A stretch of 64,000 nt of DNA from Frateuria_A sp035943815. GTDB lineage: Bacteria > Pseudomonadota > Gammaproteobacteria > Xanthomonadales > Rhodanobacteraceae. Of the stretch, positions 17,796 to 26,911 are shown in pieces (positions within the stretch are counted from its first letter, which is position 1; each line of letters begins with the position of its first letter). The stretch lies in assembly GCF_035943815.1 (NCBI RefSeq), contig NZ_DASZBU010000009.1, positions 62,001 to 126,000 of the forward strand, given 5' to 3'. The notes beneath the pieces were generated by a model. It had not been told where the DNA came from. It worked only from the letters and a program-made list of their open reading frames with translations, and made no database searches. The translations under genes were made by a program, and so were the position numbers.

Positions 17796-18611
17796 CTAGA
17801 AGTTGTAGACCAGATTAGTGGTGGTCAGCGTGTCGGTGCTCTTCGTACCCGGCTGCGTGTCGGAGTTGTAGCGCACCTGGAAGCCGAGCTTGAGCGCCAT
17901 CTTCTTGGTCATGCTGACCGAAAGGCCGGCATCGTTCTGGTAGTACTTGTTCTTCGAACCCGCTTCGAGCAGCAGGGTGTCCTCGAAGGCGGTGTTGTCC
18001 GTCAGGCGGTACTTGTAGTTGATCAGGCCGCGAGCGACCGCCTCGCTCTCGGTAGGTCTGCGCACGACCGTGTTCACGCCGTTGATCTGCACCAGGGAGT
18101 TGGCCGGGCGATAGCGCTTGTAACCGGGGCCGATTTCGAAGGAGAGCTCGGTGCGCTCGTTCTTCAACGCGATGTAGCCGTAACCCAGCGAAACGATGCC
18201 TTGCCACAGGTTGGCGCCGAAGTCGTCATGCTCGTATCGGGCTGCGCCCACGATGTAACTGCGAGGGTCGAGCTTGTAGCCGACCGAGGCGCCCGAATCG
18301 TAGCGGTTGGCGGTGGTGCTGAAGCGGTTGATCGTGTTGCCGGCGGCATCCCGCACCGACACTTCGCCCTTCGAGCGCATGCCGTTGAGGAAGAAGTTGT
18401 TCTTCCAGTACTCGTTTTCCTGGTTCAGGCCGAGCTTGGCGTTGATGTTCTCGGTTCGCGAATTGCCATGCGCGGAAGCGAAGCCGAACTCGCCGGAGCC
18501 GGTCCAGCCGCCGTTGTCGGCCGCACTGTTGCCGGGCGCGCCGGCGTCCTGTGCCTGCGCGATGCCGGCGAAGGCCAGCAGGCACGCGGCGACGATCAGG
18601 GTTTTGTTCAT
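17796..18611 (-). CDS. DUF481 family outer-membrane protein (YdiY-like)
   Basis: A 271-residue protein with signal peptide MNKTLIVAACLLAFAGIAQAQ and a beta-barrel composed of alternating aromatic and polar residues (GWTGSGEFGFASAHGNSRTENI, and a final strand TTTNLVYNF ending in Phe, the usual C-terminal signal for outer-membrane insertion). DUF481 proteins are salt-inducible outer-membrane proteins of unknown function. Start at the ATG opening the signal peptide; the two in-frame ATGs just upstream would add Pro-rich residues. Single gene, convergent with hemC. Confidence 0.88.
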   Translation of the reverse strand: MNKTLIVAACLLAFAGIAQAQDAGAPGNSAADNGGWTGSGEFGFASAHGNSRTENINAKLGLNQENEYWKNNFFLNGMRSKGEVSVRDAAGNTINRFSTTANRYDSGASVGYKLDPRSYIVGAARYEHDDFGANLWQGIVSLGYGYIALKNERTELSFEIGPGYKRYRPANSLVQINGVNTVVRRPTESEAVARGLINYKYRLTDNTAFEDTLLLEAGSKNKYYQNDAGLSVSMTKKMALKLGFQVRYNSDTQPGTKSTDTLTTTNLVYNF

Positions 18612-18695
18612 CGGGCGATCCATGGGATGGGGCAAGTAAAATCGTAACCTTAATGCGACGGTTCGGAACTTGCAGTGAACACCCCGGTTGCCGGG

Positions 18696-19607
18696 CTACG
18701 GCCCGTGACCGGCGCGTTCGGCAAGGCAGAGCCGCGCGAGCATGCCCTCGTAGGCGCGCTGCTCGATGGCCCGCCCGAGCAGGCAACTGACCGCCGCCAG
18801 CGCCACCAGCGGCACGCCGGCACCGGACAGGTCCACCACCAGCAAGGCCAGGCTGGGCATGGCATAGGTGAACAGCGCGGCGACGAAGCGGTCGGTCCGG
18901 CCCCGCGTGCCGGCGGGCCGCTTGTCGGCCTGGGCCAGCGCCTGCCAGCGCAGCCCCTCGATCAAGCCCAGCAGCAACGCCAGCACCAGCAGCACCATGA
19001 TCCAGGGTCGCGTACCGGCCGGATGCACGGCACCGTCCTGAGCGGCCAGACAAAGCCACATCCACAAGCCGCCGGCATACCAGGCGGCGACCATCCGGCT
19101 GAGCGGAAGCTGCGCCGAACAACGCAGCGCGCCGGCCGAAAGCTGCCTGCGGTAACGATGTACGGTGTAGACCATGCTGGCGGCGCTGCACAGCGCCAGG
19201 GCGGTGCCTGCCACGCGGGTCGCCCAGAAGGCGTTGTCGCCACGCACCAGGCCGCCCACCGCCAGCATCGGAAGATAGGCTGCCAACGCAAGCATGGCCT
19301 CACGCGTGGGTCGGCTGCGCCGCGCCGGGTGCCAGCCGTGCCATTCGGACAAGCCCGGCAAGCGCAGGCAGGCGGCCAGTAGGCCGGAGCTGATGAACGC
19401 CGCGCCCAGTGCCAGCGGCAGCAAAGCTTCGCTGCGCCCGACGCGGTAGATGCCGAGCGCCAGCGCCAGGCCCAGCAGCATCCACAGGCCGTGGCCTGAC
19501 AGCGCCAGCACCCGCAGCAGGCTTGCCGGATAGGCCGGGGGCGCGGGGCAGGCTTGCTCGCCCGCCGGCGCGGGTATGCAGGCCTGCGTGTCGCTGGATG
19601 GCTGCAT
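18696..19607 (-). CDS. Multi-spanning membrane protein, DmsC-like anchor fold
   Basis: A 303-residue protein with about eight hydrophobic helices. The order of features resembles the DMSO-reductase anchor DmsC: a helix ending LLAACLRLPGLSEWHGW, then SRPTREAMLALAAYLPML, a YTVHRYRRQLS loop, and a final helix with LGRAIEQRAYEGML. DmsC binds menaquinol and anchors DmsAB. No molybdoenzyme or iron-sulphur subunit gene is nearby, so it is an orphan or only a distant relative. Start uncertain: 19607 (MQPSSDTQAC) is used; there is no clear ribosome-binding site. Divergent from the WYL regulator. Confidence 0.55.
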   Translation of the reverse strand: MQPSSDTQACIPAPAGEQACPAPPAYPASLLRVLALSGHGLWMLLGLALALGIYRVGRSEALLPLALGAAFISSGLLAACLRLPGLSEWHGWHPARRSRPTREAMLALAAYLPMLAVGGLVRGDNAFWATRVAGTALALCSAASMVYTVHRYRRQLSAGALRCSAQLPLSRMVAAWYAGGLWMWLCLAAQDGAVHPAGTRPWIMVLLVLALLLGLIEGLRWQALAQADKRPAGTRGRTDRFVAALFTYAMPSLALLVVDLSGAGVPLVALAAVSCLLGRAIEQRAYEGMLARLCLAERAGHGP

Positions 19608-19733
19608 CGGGATCGAAAGGCTCGCCGGTTGGGGAAAAACCGCGACCCGGCGCACGACCGGGCCGGGCAACGGGCTTGCGGCCGTCGCTGGCCGTACCCA
19701 TGCTACACAAAGCCCGCCCCCCAACGGTATGAC

Positions 19734-20717
19734 ATGGACCGCTACGAACGCATCCTCACCCTGCACCGGCTTCTCAAATCGGCGCATTACCCGGTGCCGC
19801 TGGCGCGGTTGATGGACGAGCTGGAATGCTCGCGCGCCACGCTCTACCGCGATGTGGCCTTCCTGCGCGACGCGCTGGGCGCCCCCATCGAAAGCGCCGG
19901 CACCGACCAGGCAGCGTTCCGCTACGAACTGGGCGAGGGCGAGCGCTTCGAGCTGCCGGGGCTTTGGCTGACCTCCGACGAGCTGGCCGCGCTGCTGGCG
20001 CTCAATGAATTGATCGGCCGCTCCGGCCCCGGCGTGCTGGCCGGCGCCCTGGCGCCGTTCAAGCAGCGCATCGAGCGACTGCTGACCGGCCAGGAGAAGG
20101 AGAAATCACTGCCGATCGAGCGCATCCGCGTGATCCCCTGGGGCGAGCGCAAGCTCGACCAGCAGGTGTTCCGCGTGGTCGCCGGCGCGGTGCTGGAGCG
20201 CCGCCGGCTGCGCTTCTCCTACCGCGCGCGCACGACCGACTCGGACAGCAAGCGCACCGTCTCGCCGCAACGCCTCACCCACTACCGCGACAACTGGTAC
20301 CTGGACGTGTGGGACCACGACCGGGACGCCCTGCGCAGCTTCGCGGTGGACCGCATCCGCGATGCCCACGCGCTGGACGAAGCGGCGATCGACGTGCCCG
20401 AGGCGGACCTCAACGAATGGCTCGCCTCCAGCTACGGCATCTTCGCCGGCAAGCCCAAGGCCTGGGCGACGATCCGGTTCTCCGCCCACGCCGCGCGCTG
20501 GGTCGCCGACGAGCACTGGCACTCGCAGCAGAAGGGCGAGTGGCTGCCCGACGGCCACTATGAGCTGAAGGTGCCTTACTCCAAGTCGCGCGAACTTCTG
20601 ATGGACGTGCTCAAGTACGGGCCGGACGCGGAGGTCGTGGCGCCGCTGCCGCTGCGCGAGGAGATGAAGAGCCTGTTGCACATGGCGCTGGGCGGCTACC
20701 AGCAGGCGCCACGCTAG
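19734..20717 (+). CDS. WYL-domain transcription regulator (YafY family)
   Basis: A 327-residue regulator: an N-terminal HTH_11 winged helix (MDRYERILTLHRLLKSAHYP, then LMDELECSRATLYRDVAFLR), a WYL domain (about 140-230, LRFSYRARTTDSDSKRTVSPQRL and NWYLDVWDHDRDALRSFAVDRI) and a C-terminal WCX extension. WYL domains sense nucleotides or ssDNA-like ligands; many members control stress or defence genes. The target is unknown; it is divergent from the DmsC-like gene with 126 bp between them, which may be its operator region. Confidence 0.9.
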   Translation: MDRYERILTLHRLLKSAHYPVPLARLMDELECSRATLYRDVAFLRDALGAPIESAGTDQAAFRYELGEGERFELPGLWLTSDELAALLALNELIGRSGPGVLAGALAPFKQRIERLLTGQEKEKSLPIERIRVIPWGERKLDQQVFRVVAGAVLERRRLRFSYRARTTDSDSKRTVSPQRLTHYRDNWYLDVWDHDRDALRSFAVDRIRDAHALDEAAIDVPEADLNEWLASSYGIFAGKPKAWATIRFSAHAARWVADEHWHSQQKGEWLPDGHYELKVPYSKSRELLMDVLKYGPDAEVVAPLPLREEMKSLLHMALGGYQQAPR

Positions 20718-20721
20718 CAGG

Positions 20722-20751
20722 CCCTCTTCCCCGCCTGCGCCGGAGGAGAGG
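20722..20751. repeat. CCCTCTTCCCC...GGAGGAGAGG intergenic palindrome
   Basis: An imperfect hairpin lying 4 bp after the WYL regulator stop and 11 bp before the convergent SLC13 gene stop. It belongs to the same C/T-rich repeat group and is well placed as a bidirectional terminator. Confidence 0.5.
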
Positions 20752-20762
20752 CGGTCGATGGC

Positions 20763-22529
20763 TCAGGGATGGAACGGCCACAGCTGCGGGATAAGCCACA
20801 TCGACAGCGCGCAGAACAGCCCGATGAGCGGGATGCCCACTTTCATGAAATCGGTAAAGCGGTAGCCGCCGGCGTAATACACCATCGTGTTGGTCGGATA
20901 GCCGACCGGCGTGGCGAACGAGGTCGCCGCGGCGAAGGCCACCGCCACGACGAACGGGCGCGGATCGGCGTGCGCCGCATGCGCCAACGTCACCGCGATG
21001 CTCACCATCAGCACCACGGACGGGTTGTGGCCCATCAGCTCTGTGAGCAGCGCGGTCAGCAGGTAGACCATCAACAGCGCAGCCAGCGGCCCGTGGCTGC
21101 CGACCAGGCTCATCGCGCCCTGCACCACCACCGTGGACAGCCCGGTCTTCTCGATCGCCAGTCCCAGCGGCAAGATGGCGCCGAGCAGGATGATGATCTT
21201 CCAGTCCATGCCCTCGTAGACGTCCCTGCGACCGAAGCAGCCGGTCAGGGCCATCGCGGTGGCGCCGCACAGTGCGGCGACCGGGATCTGCAGCCAATGC
21301 ATGCCCGAGACCACCACCACCGCGGCCATGATCGTCGCCGCAACCCAGGCCTTGCGCATGCTGCCACGCGCGTCGTCGCGTTCGGACAACACGATGAAAG
21401 CATCGTCGGTGCGCAGCTTGGGCATGCCGCCCTCGTCGACCAGCGCCAGCAGCACGTCGCCCACCGCCAGATCGGTGTTGCTGAGTTTGTCGCGCAGCAC
21501 CTGGCCGCGCCGGTGCACCGCAAGCACCGTGGCACGGTAGCGCCAGTCCAGGCCCAGCTCCGACATGCGACGGCCTTCGGCGGGGCTGCCCGGCGCGACC
21601 ATCAGCTCGGCCAGCACGCGGGTGCGGTCGTCCTCGCGCGCATAGTGCTGCTCGGGAGCATTGCGCAGCCGCGCGCGACGCTGGAACTCCTCGATCTTGC
21701 CCCAGTCCCCGCGCACCAGCAGCACGTCGCCGGCGGCCAGCTGCTGTTCGCGCGGCGACCACATGCGGCGCTCCCCGCGCAGCAGCTCCAGCGGGTAGAC
21801 GCCGTACTTCTCGCCCAGCTGCGCGTCGGCGATGCGTGTGCCCAGCAGCGGCGATTCCTCGCCCACCACCAGCTCGGTGACGTATTTGCCCACCTCGCCG
21901 CCCTCGGGCAAAGCCGCATCGATATGGCGGGGCAGCAGGCGGCGGCCGATCAGCATGAGATAGGCCATGCCGGCCACCGCCAGCAGCGCACCCATCTTGG
22001 TGAACTCGAACACGCCGAACGGCGGCAGCCCATGCTTCTGCGCCAGGCTGTCGGCGAGCAGGTTGGAGGACGTGCCGATCAGCGTGCACACGCCGCCCAT
22101 CTGTGCCGCATAGGCCATGGGCATCAGCACGCGGGCGGGCGAGGTGCCGGTGCGCTGGCACACGCGCAGTGCCAGCGGCAGGAAGGTGGCGACCAGCGCA
22201 ATGTTCTTGACGAACGCACCCAGCGGCGCGATCGCCAGCATCATCGCCAGGGTCAACAGCCACGGCTTGCGGATGCGCATCAGCAGGCGGGTGAGCGGCT
22301 CCAGCGCGCCCGAGCGCTCGATCCCCAGGCTAAGCGCGAACATCGCCGCCACGGTCACGGTGGCCTCGTTACTGAAGCCGGACAAGGCTTCCTCCGGCGA
22401 CACGATGCCCAGCACCACCAACGCCGCCAGCACCAGCAGGGCGACCAGGTCGATGCGCACCTTCTCGCTCGCGAACAGACCCATCGCACCGGCGATGATG
22501 GCCACCGTGGCCCAGGCCTGCCAGCTCAC
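20763..22529 (-). CDS. SLC13/DASS-type anion permease with two RCK_C domains
   Basis: A 588-residue inner-membrane transporter. Hydrophobic helices at about 1-200 and 380-588 flank two cytoplasmic TrkA_C/RCK_C domains (about 205-370, with VGEESPLLGTRIADAQLGEKYGV and DLAVGDVLLALVD). Motifs such as KNIALVATFLPLAL, IGTSSNLLADSLA and the C-terminal SFATPVGYPTNTMVYYAGGY match the DASS family, which moves dicarboxylates, sulphate or other anions with sodium or protons. The RCK domains suggest gating by a bound small molecule. The substrate cannot be deduced. Divergent from the patatin gene. Confidence 0.9.
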   Translation of the reverse strand: MSWQAWATVAIIAGAMGLFASEKVRIDLVALLVLAALVVLGIVSPEEALSGFSNEATVTVAAMFALSLGIERSGALEPLTRLLMRIRKPWLLTLAMMLAIAPLGAFVKNIALVATFLPLALRVCQRTGTSPARVLMPMAYAAQMGGVCTLIGTSSNLLADSLAQKHGLPPFGVFEFTKMGALLAVAGMAYLMLIGRRLLPRHIDAALPEGGEVGKYVTELVVGEESPLLGTRIADAQLGEKYGVYPLELLRGERRMWSPREQQLAAGDVLLVRGDWGKIEEFQRRARLRNAPEQHYAREDDRTRVLAELMVAPGSPAEGRRMSELGLDWRYRATVLAVHRRGQVLRDKLSNTDLAVGDVLLALVDEGGMPKLRTDDAFIVLSERDDARGSMRKAWVAATIMAAVVVVSGMHWLQIPVAALCGATAMALTGCFGRRDVYEGMDWKIIILLGAILPLGLAIEKTGLSTVVVQGAMSLVGSHGPLAALLMVYLLTALLTELMGHNPSVVLMVSIAVTLAHAAHADPRPFVVAVAFAAATSFATPVGYPTNTMVYYAGGYRFTDFMKVGIPLIGLFCALSMWLIPQLWPFHP

Positions 22530-22750
22530 GCGCGCGCTCCGCGCGGGCGGCAGGCACGGACTGGAGCAGCCAGGCGGAACGAGGAGTAAAGGTGGGTATC
22601 GGCTGGCATGATTCCTGAGGGCTGGCCCGTCGTGTCGTAGGTGCCGATGCGGCCATCATAGCGACCGCTGCCGCCTCCCGCCCGGAAGGATGACTTCACC
22701 ACAGCCCCGTGCCAACGTATCGTGAGGGCTTGCCCACCTAGGCCCGCCGC

Positions 22751-23647
22751 ATGAATTCCTCCGCCCCGGCACCGGACGCGCCAAGCCAGCCGACCGTCGC
22801 ACTTGCGCTTGGCGCCGGGGGCGCCAAGGGCCTGGCGCACATCGGCGCGATCGAGGAGTTGGAGCGCCAGGGCTATCGCATCAGCGCCATTGCCGGCAGT
22901 TCGATGGGAGCGCTGATCGGCGGCATCTACGCAATGGGCAAGCTGCCGGTCTACCGCGACTGGGTCTGCAAGCTGGCCCGCTTCGACGTGCTGCGGCTGG
23001 TCGACTGGACCTTCAGCGGCGGACTGATCAAGGGCGAGAAGATCATCGAGACGCTGCGCCAGCTGATCGGCGATGCGCGCATCGAGGAGCTGCCGCTGAC
23101 CTACACCGCGGTGGCCACCGACATCGACCGCGAACGCGAAGTCTGGCTGACACGCGGGCAACTGTTCGATGCGATCCGCGCCTCGATCGCGATCCCCACG
23201 GTGTTCCGGCCGCACATGCTGGACGGGCGCCGGCTGGTCGATGGCGCGCTGCTCAATCCGGTCCCGATGACGCCGCTGATCCGCGAACGCGCCGACTTCC
23301 TGGTCGCCGTGAGCCTGGACGGCCCGATCGAGCGCCCCAGCCCCCAACAGGACGCCACAGCCACGCCCGAGGTCAAGTCCGGATGGCTCGGCCGGTTGTT
23401 CTCGCGCGGCGAGGCCATCCCGCCGCGGATACGCGAGCCGGGTGCGCTGGAGCTGCTGACCCAGTCGATGGACCTGATGCAGTCGAACCTCTCGCGCGTG
23501 CGGCTGGCCGCCTACGAGCCGGACCTGCTGGTGCAGATCCCACGCGACGCGGCGGCCGTATGGGAGTTCTACCGGGCGGACGAGCTGATCGAGCTGGGCC
23601 GGCTGCGCACCCGCGAAGCGCTGCAGCGTTGGCGTCCGTCGGATTGA
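22751..23647 (+). CDS. Patatin-like phospholipase (RssA/NTE family)
   Basis: A 298-residue serine lipid hydrolase. The oxyanion hole is in LALGAGGAKGLAHIGAIEEL, the nucleophile elbow in AGSSMGALIGGIYA and the catalytic aspartate in RRLVDGALLNPVP; together they form the Ser-Asp dyad of patatins. No signal peptide, so cytoplasmic or membrane-associated. RssA-type proteins are widespread and poorly characterised; the substrate is probably a phospholipid or acyl ester. The 221 bp upstream, shared with the divergent SLC13 gene, contain no further gene. Confidence 0.91.
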   Translation: MNSSAPAPDAPSQPTVALALGAGGAKGLAHIGAIEELERQGYRISAIAGSSMGALIGGIYAMGKLPVYRDWVCKLARFDVLRLVDWTFSGGLIKGEKIIETLRQLIGDARIEELPLTYTAVATDIDREREVWLTRGQLFDAIRASIAIPTVFRPHMLDGRRLVDGALLNPVPMTPLIRERADFLVAVSLDGPIERPSPQQDATATPEVKSGWLGRLFSRGEAIPPRIREPGALELLTQSMDLMQSNLSRVRLAAYEPDLLVQIPRDAAAVWEFYRADELIELGRLRTREALQRWRPSD

Positions 23648-23703
23648 CCGGCAACGCACATCCTGAGGCCTCCCGCGCGGTCGGGACGCGCCGGGCCGCG
23701 GCG

Positions 23704-24072
23704 TCAATGCGGGCCGTGCGCGGCCAGATAGTTTTCCAGATAAGCCTTCAGCGCAACCGCGTTGTTGTGCTCCTCATCGCGCGCACCGAACAAAAGCGTC
23801 ACGCGGCCGCGGCGGGCCTTTTCGGCCAGCGCGTGCCAGGCGTCGGGCATGGCGTCGAGTTCGCCGGCGTAGCGATGACGGAAGCCTTCCCAGCGCGTCG
23901 GCTCGTGGCCGAACCACTGGCGCAGCTCGCGCGAAGGGCCGACCTCCTTGGCCCAGAGGTCCAGTGCGGCATCTTCCTTCTTCAGGCCGCGCGGCCACAG
24001 CCGGTCGACCAGCACGCGGCAGCCGTCCTTGGGCGAGGGCGGGTCATAGACGCGTTTGACGGCCAGGCTCAT
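23704..24072 (-). CDS. DUF488 family protein (YeaO-like)
   Basis: A 122-residue soluble protein with the DUF488 core: VKRVYDPPSPKDGCRVLVDRLWPRG, LWAKEVGPSRELRQWFGHEP and VTLLFGARDEEHNNAVALK. The family is widespread, with no settled function; some members are linked to stress or metal contexts. It is 71 bp downstream of the glycosyltransferase gene on the same strand and may be cotranscribed with it. Confidence 0.88.
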   Translation of the reverse strand: MSLAVKRVYDPPSPKDGCRVLVDRLWPRGLKKEDAALDLWAKEVGPSRELRQWFGHEPTRWEGFRHRYAGELDAMPDAWHALAEKARRGRVTLLFGARDEEHNNAVALKAYLENYLAAHGPH

Positions 24073-24143
24073 GGCGCCCCCTTGCAGGAACCGCCGCCCA
24101 GCTTACTCCGCGGCGGTGAATACCCTGTAGGGCGCGGCGCGGA

Positions 24144-24860
24144 TCAGAGTTCCTCGACGCGGGTCACCTTGGCGCGGCGCATCAGCCAGGCCACGCCACG
24201 CAGGTCGGCCAGGCCCACCCACAGGCGGTCGAGCATGCCGTACTTGGACGTGCCGGCGATGCGCGGGCGATGGCCCACCGGCACGCTCTGACTGGCGTAG
24301 CCGGCGCGCCGCACCAGCGCCGGCAGGTAGCGGTGCATGTGGTCGAAGTAGGGCAGGCGCAGGAAGGTTTCGCGTTCGAACAGTTTGAGGCCGCAGCCGG
24401 TGTCGGGCGTGGCGTCTTTGAGCATGCGCGAACGCACCGCATTGGCGATCCTGGAGGAAATGCGCTTGTTGAAGCTGTCGCGGCGGGTGGTGCGCCAGCC
24501 GGCGAACAGTCTGATCTCGGACGCGGCGCTCGCGCGGGCGGCCAGCAGTTTGGGGATGTCGGCCGGGTCGTTCTGGCCGTCGCCATCCAGCGTAGCGATC
24601 CAGGCGCCGCGCGCGGCGCGCACGCCGTTCCACACCGCCGTGCTCTGGCCGCTGCGGCTGACGTGGTGCAGCACGCGCAGCTCCGGGTAGCTGGCCTTCT
24701 GTGCGGCGAGCACGGCGCGGCTGTCGTCGCTGGAATCGTCGTCCACGTAGACGATCTCGAAATCGACCGTTCCGCGCAGGGCGGTGGCGATCTCGGCAAG
24801 CAGCGGCGGGATGTTGTCGCGCTCGTTGAACACGGGCACGACGACGGAAAGCTCGGGCAT
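24144..24860 (-). CDS. Family 2 glycosyltransferase (dolichol-phosphate mannosyltransferase-like)
   Basis: A 238-residue GT-A enzyme: LSVVVPVFNERDNIPPLLAEI at the N-terminus, the nucleotide-sugar motif YVDDDSSDDSRAVL and the catalytic region ATLDGDGQNDPADIPKLL. It resembles DPM1/ArnC-type transferases that load a sugar onto a polyprenyl phosphate, but lacks the C-terminal transmembrane pair found in ArnC, so it may act with a separate membrane partner. Such genes often supply sugars for lipid A or glycan modification. The sugar and acceptor are unknown. Confidence 0.88.
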   Translation of the reverse strand: MPELSVVVPVFNERDNIPPLLAEIATALRGTVDFEIVYVDDDSSDDSRAVLAAQKASYPELRVLHHVSRSGQSTAVWNGVRAARGAWIATLDGDGQNDPADIPKLLAARASAASEIRLFAGWRTTRRDSFNKRISSRIANAVRSRMLKDATPDTGCGLKLFERETFLRLPYFDHMHRYLPALVRRAGYASQSVPVGHRPRIAGTSKYGMLDRLWVGLADLRGVAWLMRRAKVTRVEEL

Positions 24861-25037
24861 GGGGCCAGTCCGACGGAACGAATGGGCGGCAATTATCGCC
24901 GATGCGGACAGCGAGCGCAGGCGGCTCTGCTCGCTCTTTTCGGGAAAGGCCGGCGCAAGAATGCGGAACCTGCGCCGCTACGGACGGACCTTCATCCGCC
25001 CTGCGGGCTCTGGTCCCGCAGGGAAAAAGGCGACGCC

Positions 25038-25907
25038 TCAGCGCAACTTGCCGAGGATCCCGTCCAGCTCGTCGTTGCTGTGGTAGTGGATCACCAGCTT
25101 GCCGCGGCCGCCGCGGCCCTGCGCCAGTTCCACCCGGGTGGCGAAGCGCTCGCCCAGCTCGCGCTCCAGCGCGTCGATGTTGGGATCACGCGCGCCGGTG
25201 CCCCTGGCCTTGCCCTTCGGTTGGTTCTGCGCGCGGCGCGCGGCGTCTTCCAGTTCGCGCACGCTCCAGCCCAAGGTCGAAGCCTGACGCGCCAACGGCA
25301 GGGCGACGACCTCGTCCAGCGTGAGCAGGCAGCGGGCATGGCCCATCTCCAGCTTGCCTTCGTCCAGGAGCTTCTTGATCGGCGTGGGCAGCTCGGTCAG
25401 GCGCAGCAGGTTGGACACGGCCGCGCGCGAGCGGCCGACAGCGTCCGCCGCCTGCTGGTGGGTGAGCTCGAAGTCCTCGATCAGGCGCTTGAGCGCGTCG
25501 GCTTCCTCCAGCGGGGTGAGGTCCTGGCGCTGGATGTTCTCGATCAGGGCCATCGCCGGCACGGCGGCATCGTCGACCGCCTTGACCAGCGCCGGGATCT
25601 CGCTCAGCTGCGCGAGCTGGGCGGCGCGCCAGCGGCGTTCGCCAGCGATCAGCTCGTAGCTGTTCCTGCCCAGCACGCGCACCACCACCGGCTGGATCAA
25701 GCCTTGTACCCTGATCGAGGCGGCCAGCTCCTCCAGCGCTTCCTCGTTCCAGTGCCGGCGCGGCTGGTATTTGCCCGGCTGGATCTGCTGGATCGGCAGG
25801 CTGCGCAGCTCGCCCTCCTGCTCCAGTGGCTCGGCGGCGCCGGCGCCGTCGCCGCCGAGCAGCGCGTCGAGCCCGCGGCCGAGTCCCCGTTTCTTCGCGG
25901 CGGCCAT
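25038..25907 (-). CDS. parB: Chromosome-partitioning protein ParB
   Basis: A 289-residue DNA-binding CTPase that loads at parS and spreads. It begins MAAAKKRGLGRGLDALLGG (the ParA-stimulating, Arg-containing N-terminus) and has the ParB box IQPGKYQPRRHW, the C-motif ELIAGERRWRAAQLA, the HTH (LTHQQAADAVGRSRAAVSNLLRL) and a C-terminal dimer domain. The start ATG lies two bases after the parA stop with AGGAG just upstream inside parA, so the two are one operon. Two perfect parS-type sites lie in recF about 32 kb away. Confidence 0.96.
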   Translation of the reverse strand: MAAAKKRGLGRGLDALLGGDGAGAAEPLEQEGELRSLPIQQIQPGKYQPRRHWNEEALEELAASIRVQGLIQPVVVRVLGRNSYELIAGERRWRAAQLAQLSEIPALVKAVDDAAVPAMALIENIQRQDLTPLEEADALKRLIEDFELTHQQAADAVGRSRAAVSNLLRLTELPTPIKKLLDEGKLEMGHARCLLTLDEVVALPLARQASTLGWSVRELEDAARRAQNQPKGKARGTGARDPNIDALERELGERFATRVELAQGRGGRGKLVIHYHSNDELDGILGKLR

Positions 25908-25909
25908 GA

Positions 25910-26755
25910 TCACTCCTGGTGGATGTCGGCGGCGGCGTCGAGCGCCTCGCCGGTGTCGTGCATGTCGTTGAGCGCGGCCACGGCGGCCTGCGCGCCGCGT
26001 TCGCGGCGAATGATCTCGCCGGCCAGGCCGATGTAGGCGATTGCGCCGCGCGAGCTGCGGTCGTAAAGGTGGATCGGCTGGCCGTGGCTGGGTGCCTCGG
26101 CCAGACGCACGTTGCGCGGGATGATCGAACGCAGCACCTTGTCGCCGAAGTGTTGGGTGAGCTGCGCGGAAACCTCGTTGCCCAGGTTGTTGCGCACGTC
26201 GTACATGGTGCGCAGCAGGCCTTCGATCTCCAGCTTCGGGTTCAGCCGGTGGCGCACGGCCTTGACCGTGTCGAGCAGGCTGGAGAGCCCTTCCAGCGCG
26301 AAGTACTCGCACTGCACCGGGATCAAGAGGCCATCGGCCGCGGCCAGCGCGTTGAGCGTGAGCAGGTGCAGCGAGGGCGGGCAATCGATCAGGATGGTCT
26401 GGTACCTGTCCGAGATCTTGGCCAGCTGTTCCTTGAGCCGGTTCTCGCGGGCGATCGCGTCCATCAGCTTGAGTTCGGCGGCGGTGAGGTCGCCGTTGCC
26501 GGGCAGCAGGTCGTAGTGCGCCTCGGTGGAAACGATGGCGCGTTCGATCGGGGCCTCGTCCAGCAGCACCTCGCAGCCGTTGGGCTTGGCCTCGCGCTTG
26601 TCCACGCCCGAGGCCATGGTCGCGTTGCCCTGCGGGTCCAGATCGACCAGCAGCACCTTGCGCTTGGCGGCCGCCAGCGCTGCGGCGAGATTGACTGCCG
26701 TCGTGGTCTTGCCGACGCCGCCCTTCTGGTTGGCGACAGCGATGATGCGGGCCAT
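25910..26755 (-). CDS. parA: Chromosome-partitioning ATPase ParA (Soj)
   Basis: A 281-residue Walker-type ATPase. The deviant Walker A ANQKGGVGKTTTAVNLAAAL is at about residues 8-27, switch I near LVDLDPQGNATMASGV and Walker B in ILIDCPPSL. ATP-bound dimers coat the nucleoid and pull ParB-parS complexes apart. The start at 26755 (MARIIAVANQKGG) is standard; an upstream frame to 26833 would add a non-conserved leader. It lies 156 bp after rsmG, the order typical of gammaproteobacteria. Confidence 0.96.
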   Translation of the reverse strand: MARIIAVANQKGGVGKTTTAVNLAAALAAAKRKVLLVDLDPQGNATMASGVDKREAKPNGCEVLLDEAPIERAIVSTEAHYDLLPGNGDLTAAELKLMDAIARENRLKEQLAKISDRYQTILIDCPPSLHLLTLNALAAADGLLIPVQCEYFALEGLSSLLDTVKAVRHRLNPKLEIEGLLRTMYDVRNNLGNEVSAQLTQHFGDKVLRSIIPRNVRLAEAPSHGQPIHLYDRSSRGAIAYIGLAGEIIRRERGAQAAVAALNDMHDTGEALDAAADIHQE

Positions 26756-26911
26756 GGCTCGATAGCTACCGAGATGCGGAAAGGGGCCTAGTGTAGTGGG
26801 TCCGGCACGCGGGTCGACCCCGGCCGCGGTCACGCAATCCGTGGCCTTCCGTCACCCGGGGAATGCAGGCGATCGAGGTGAAGCGCCGCGCCGGCCTAGA
26901 CCGGCCGGCGG

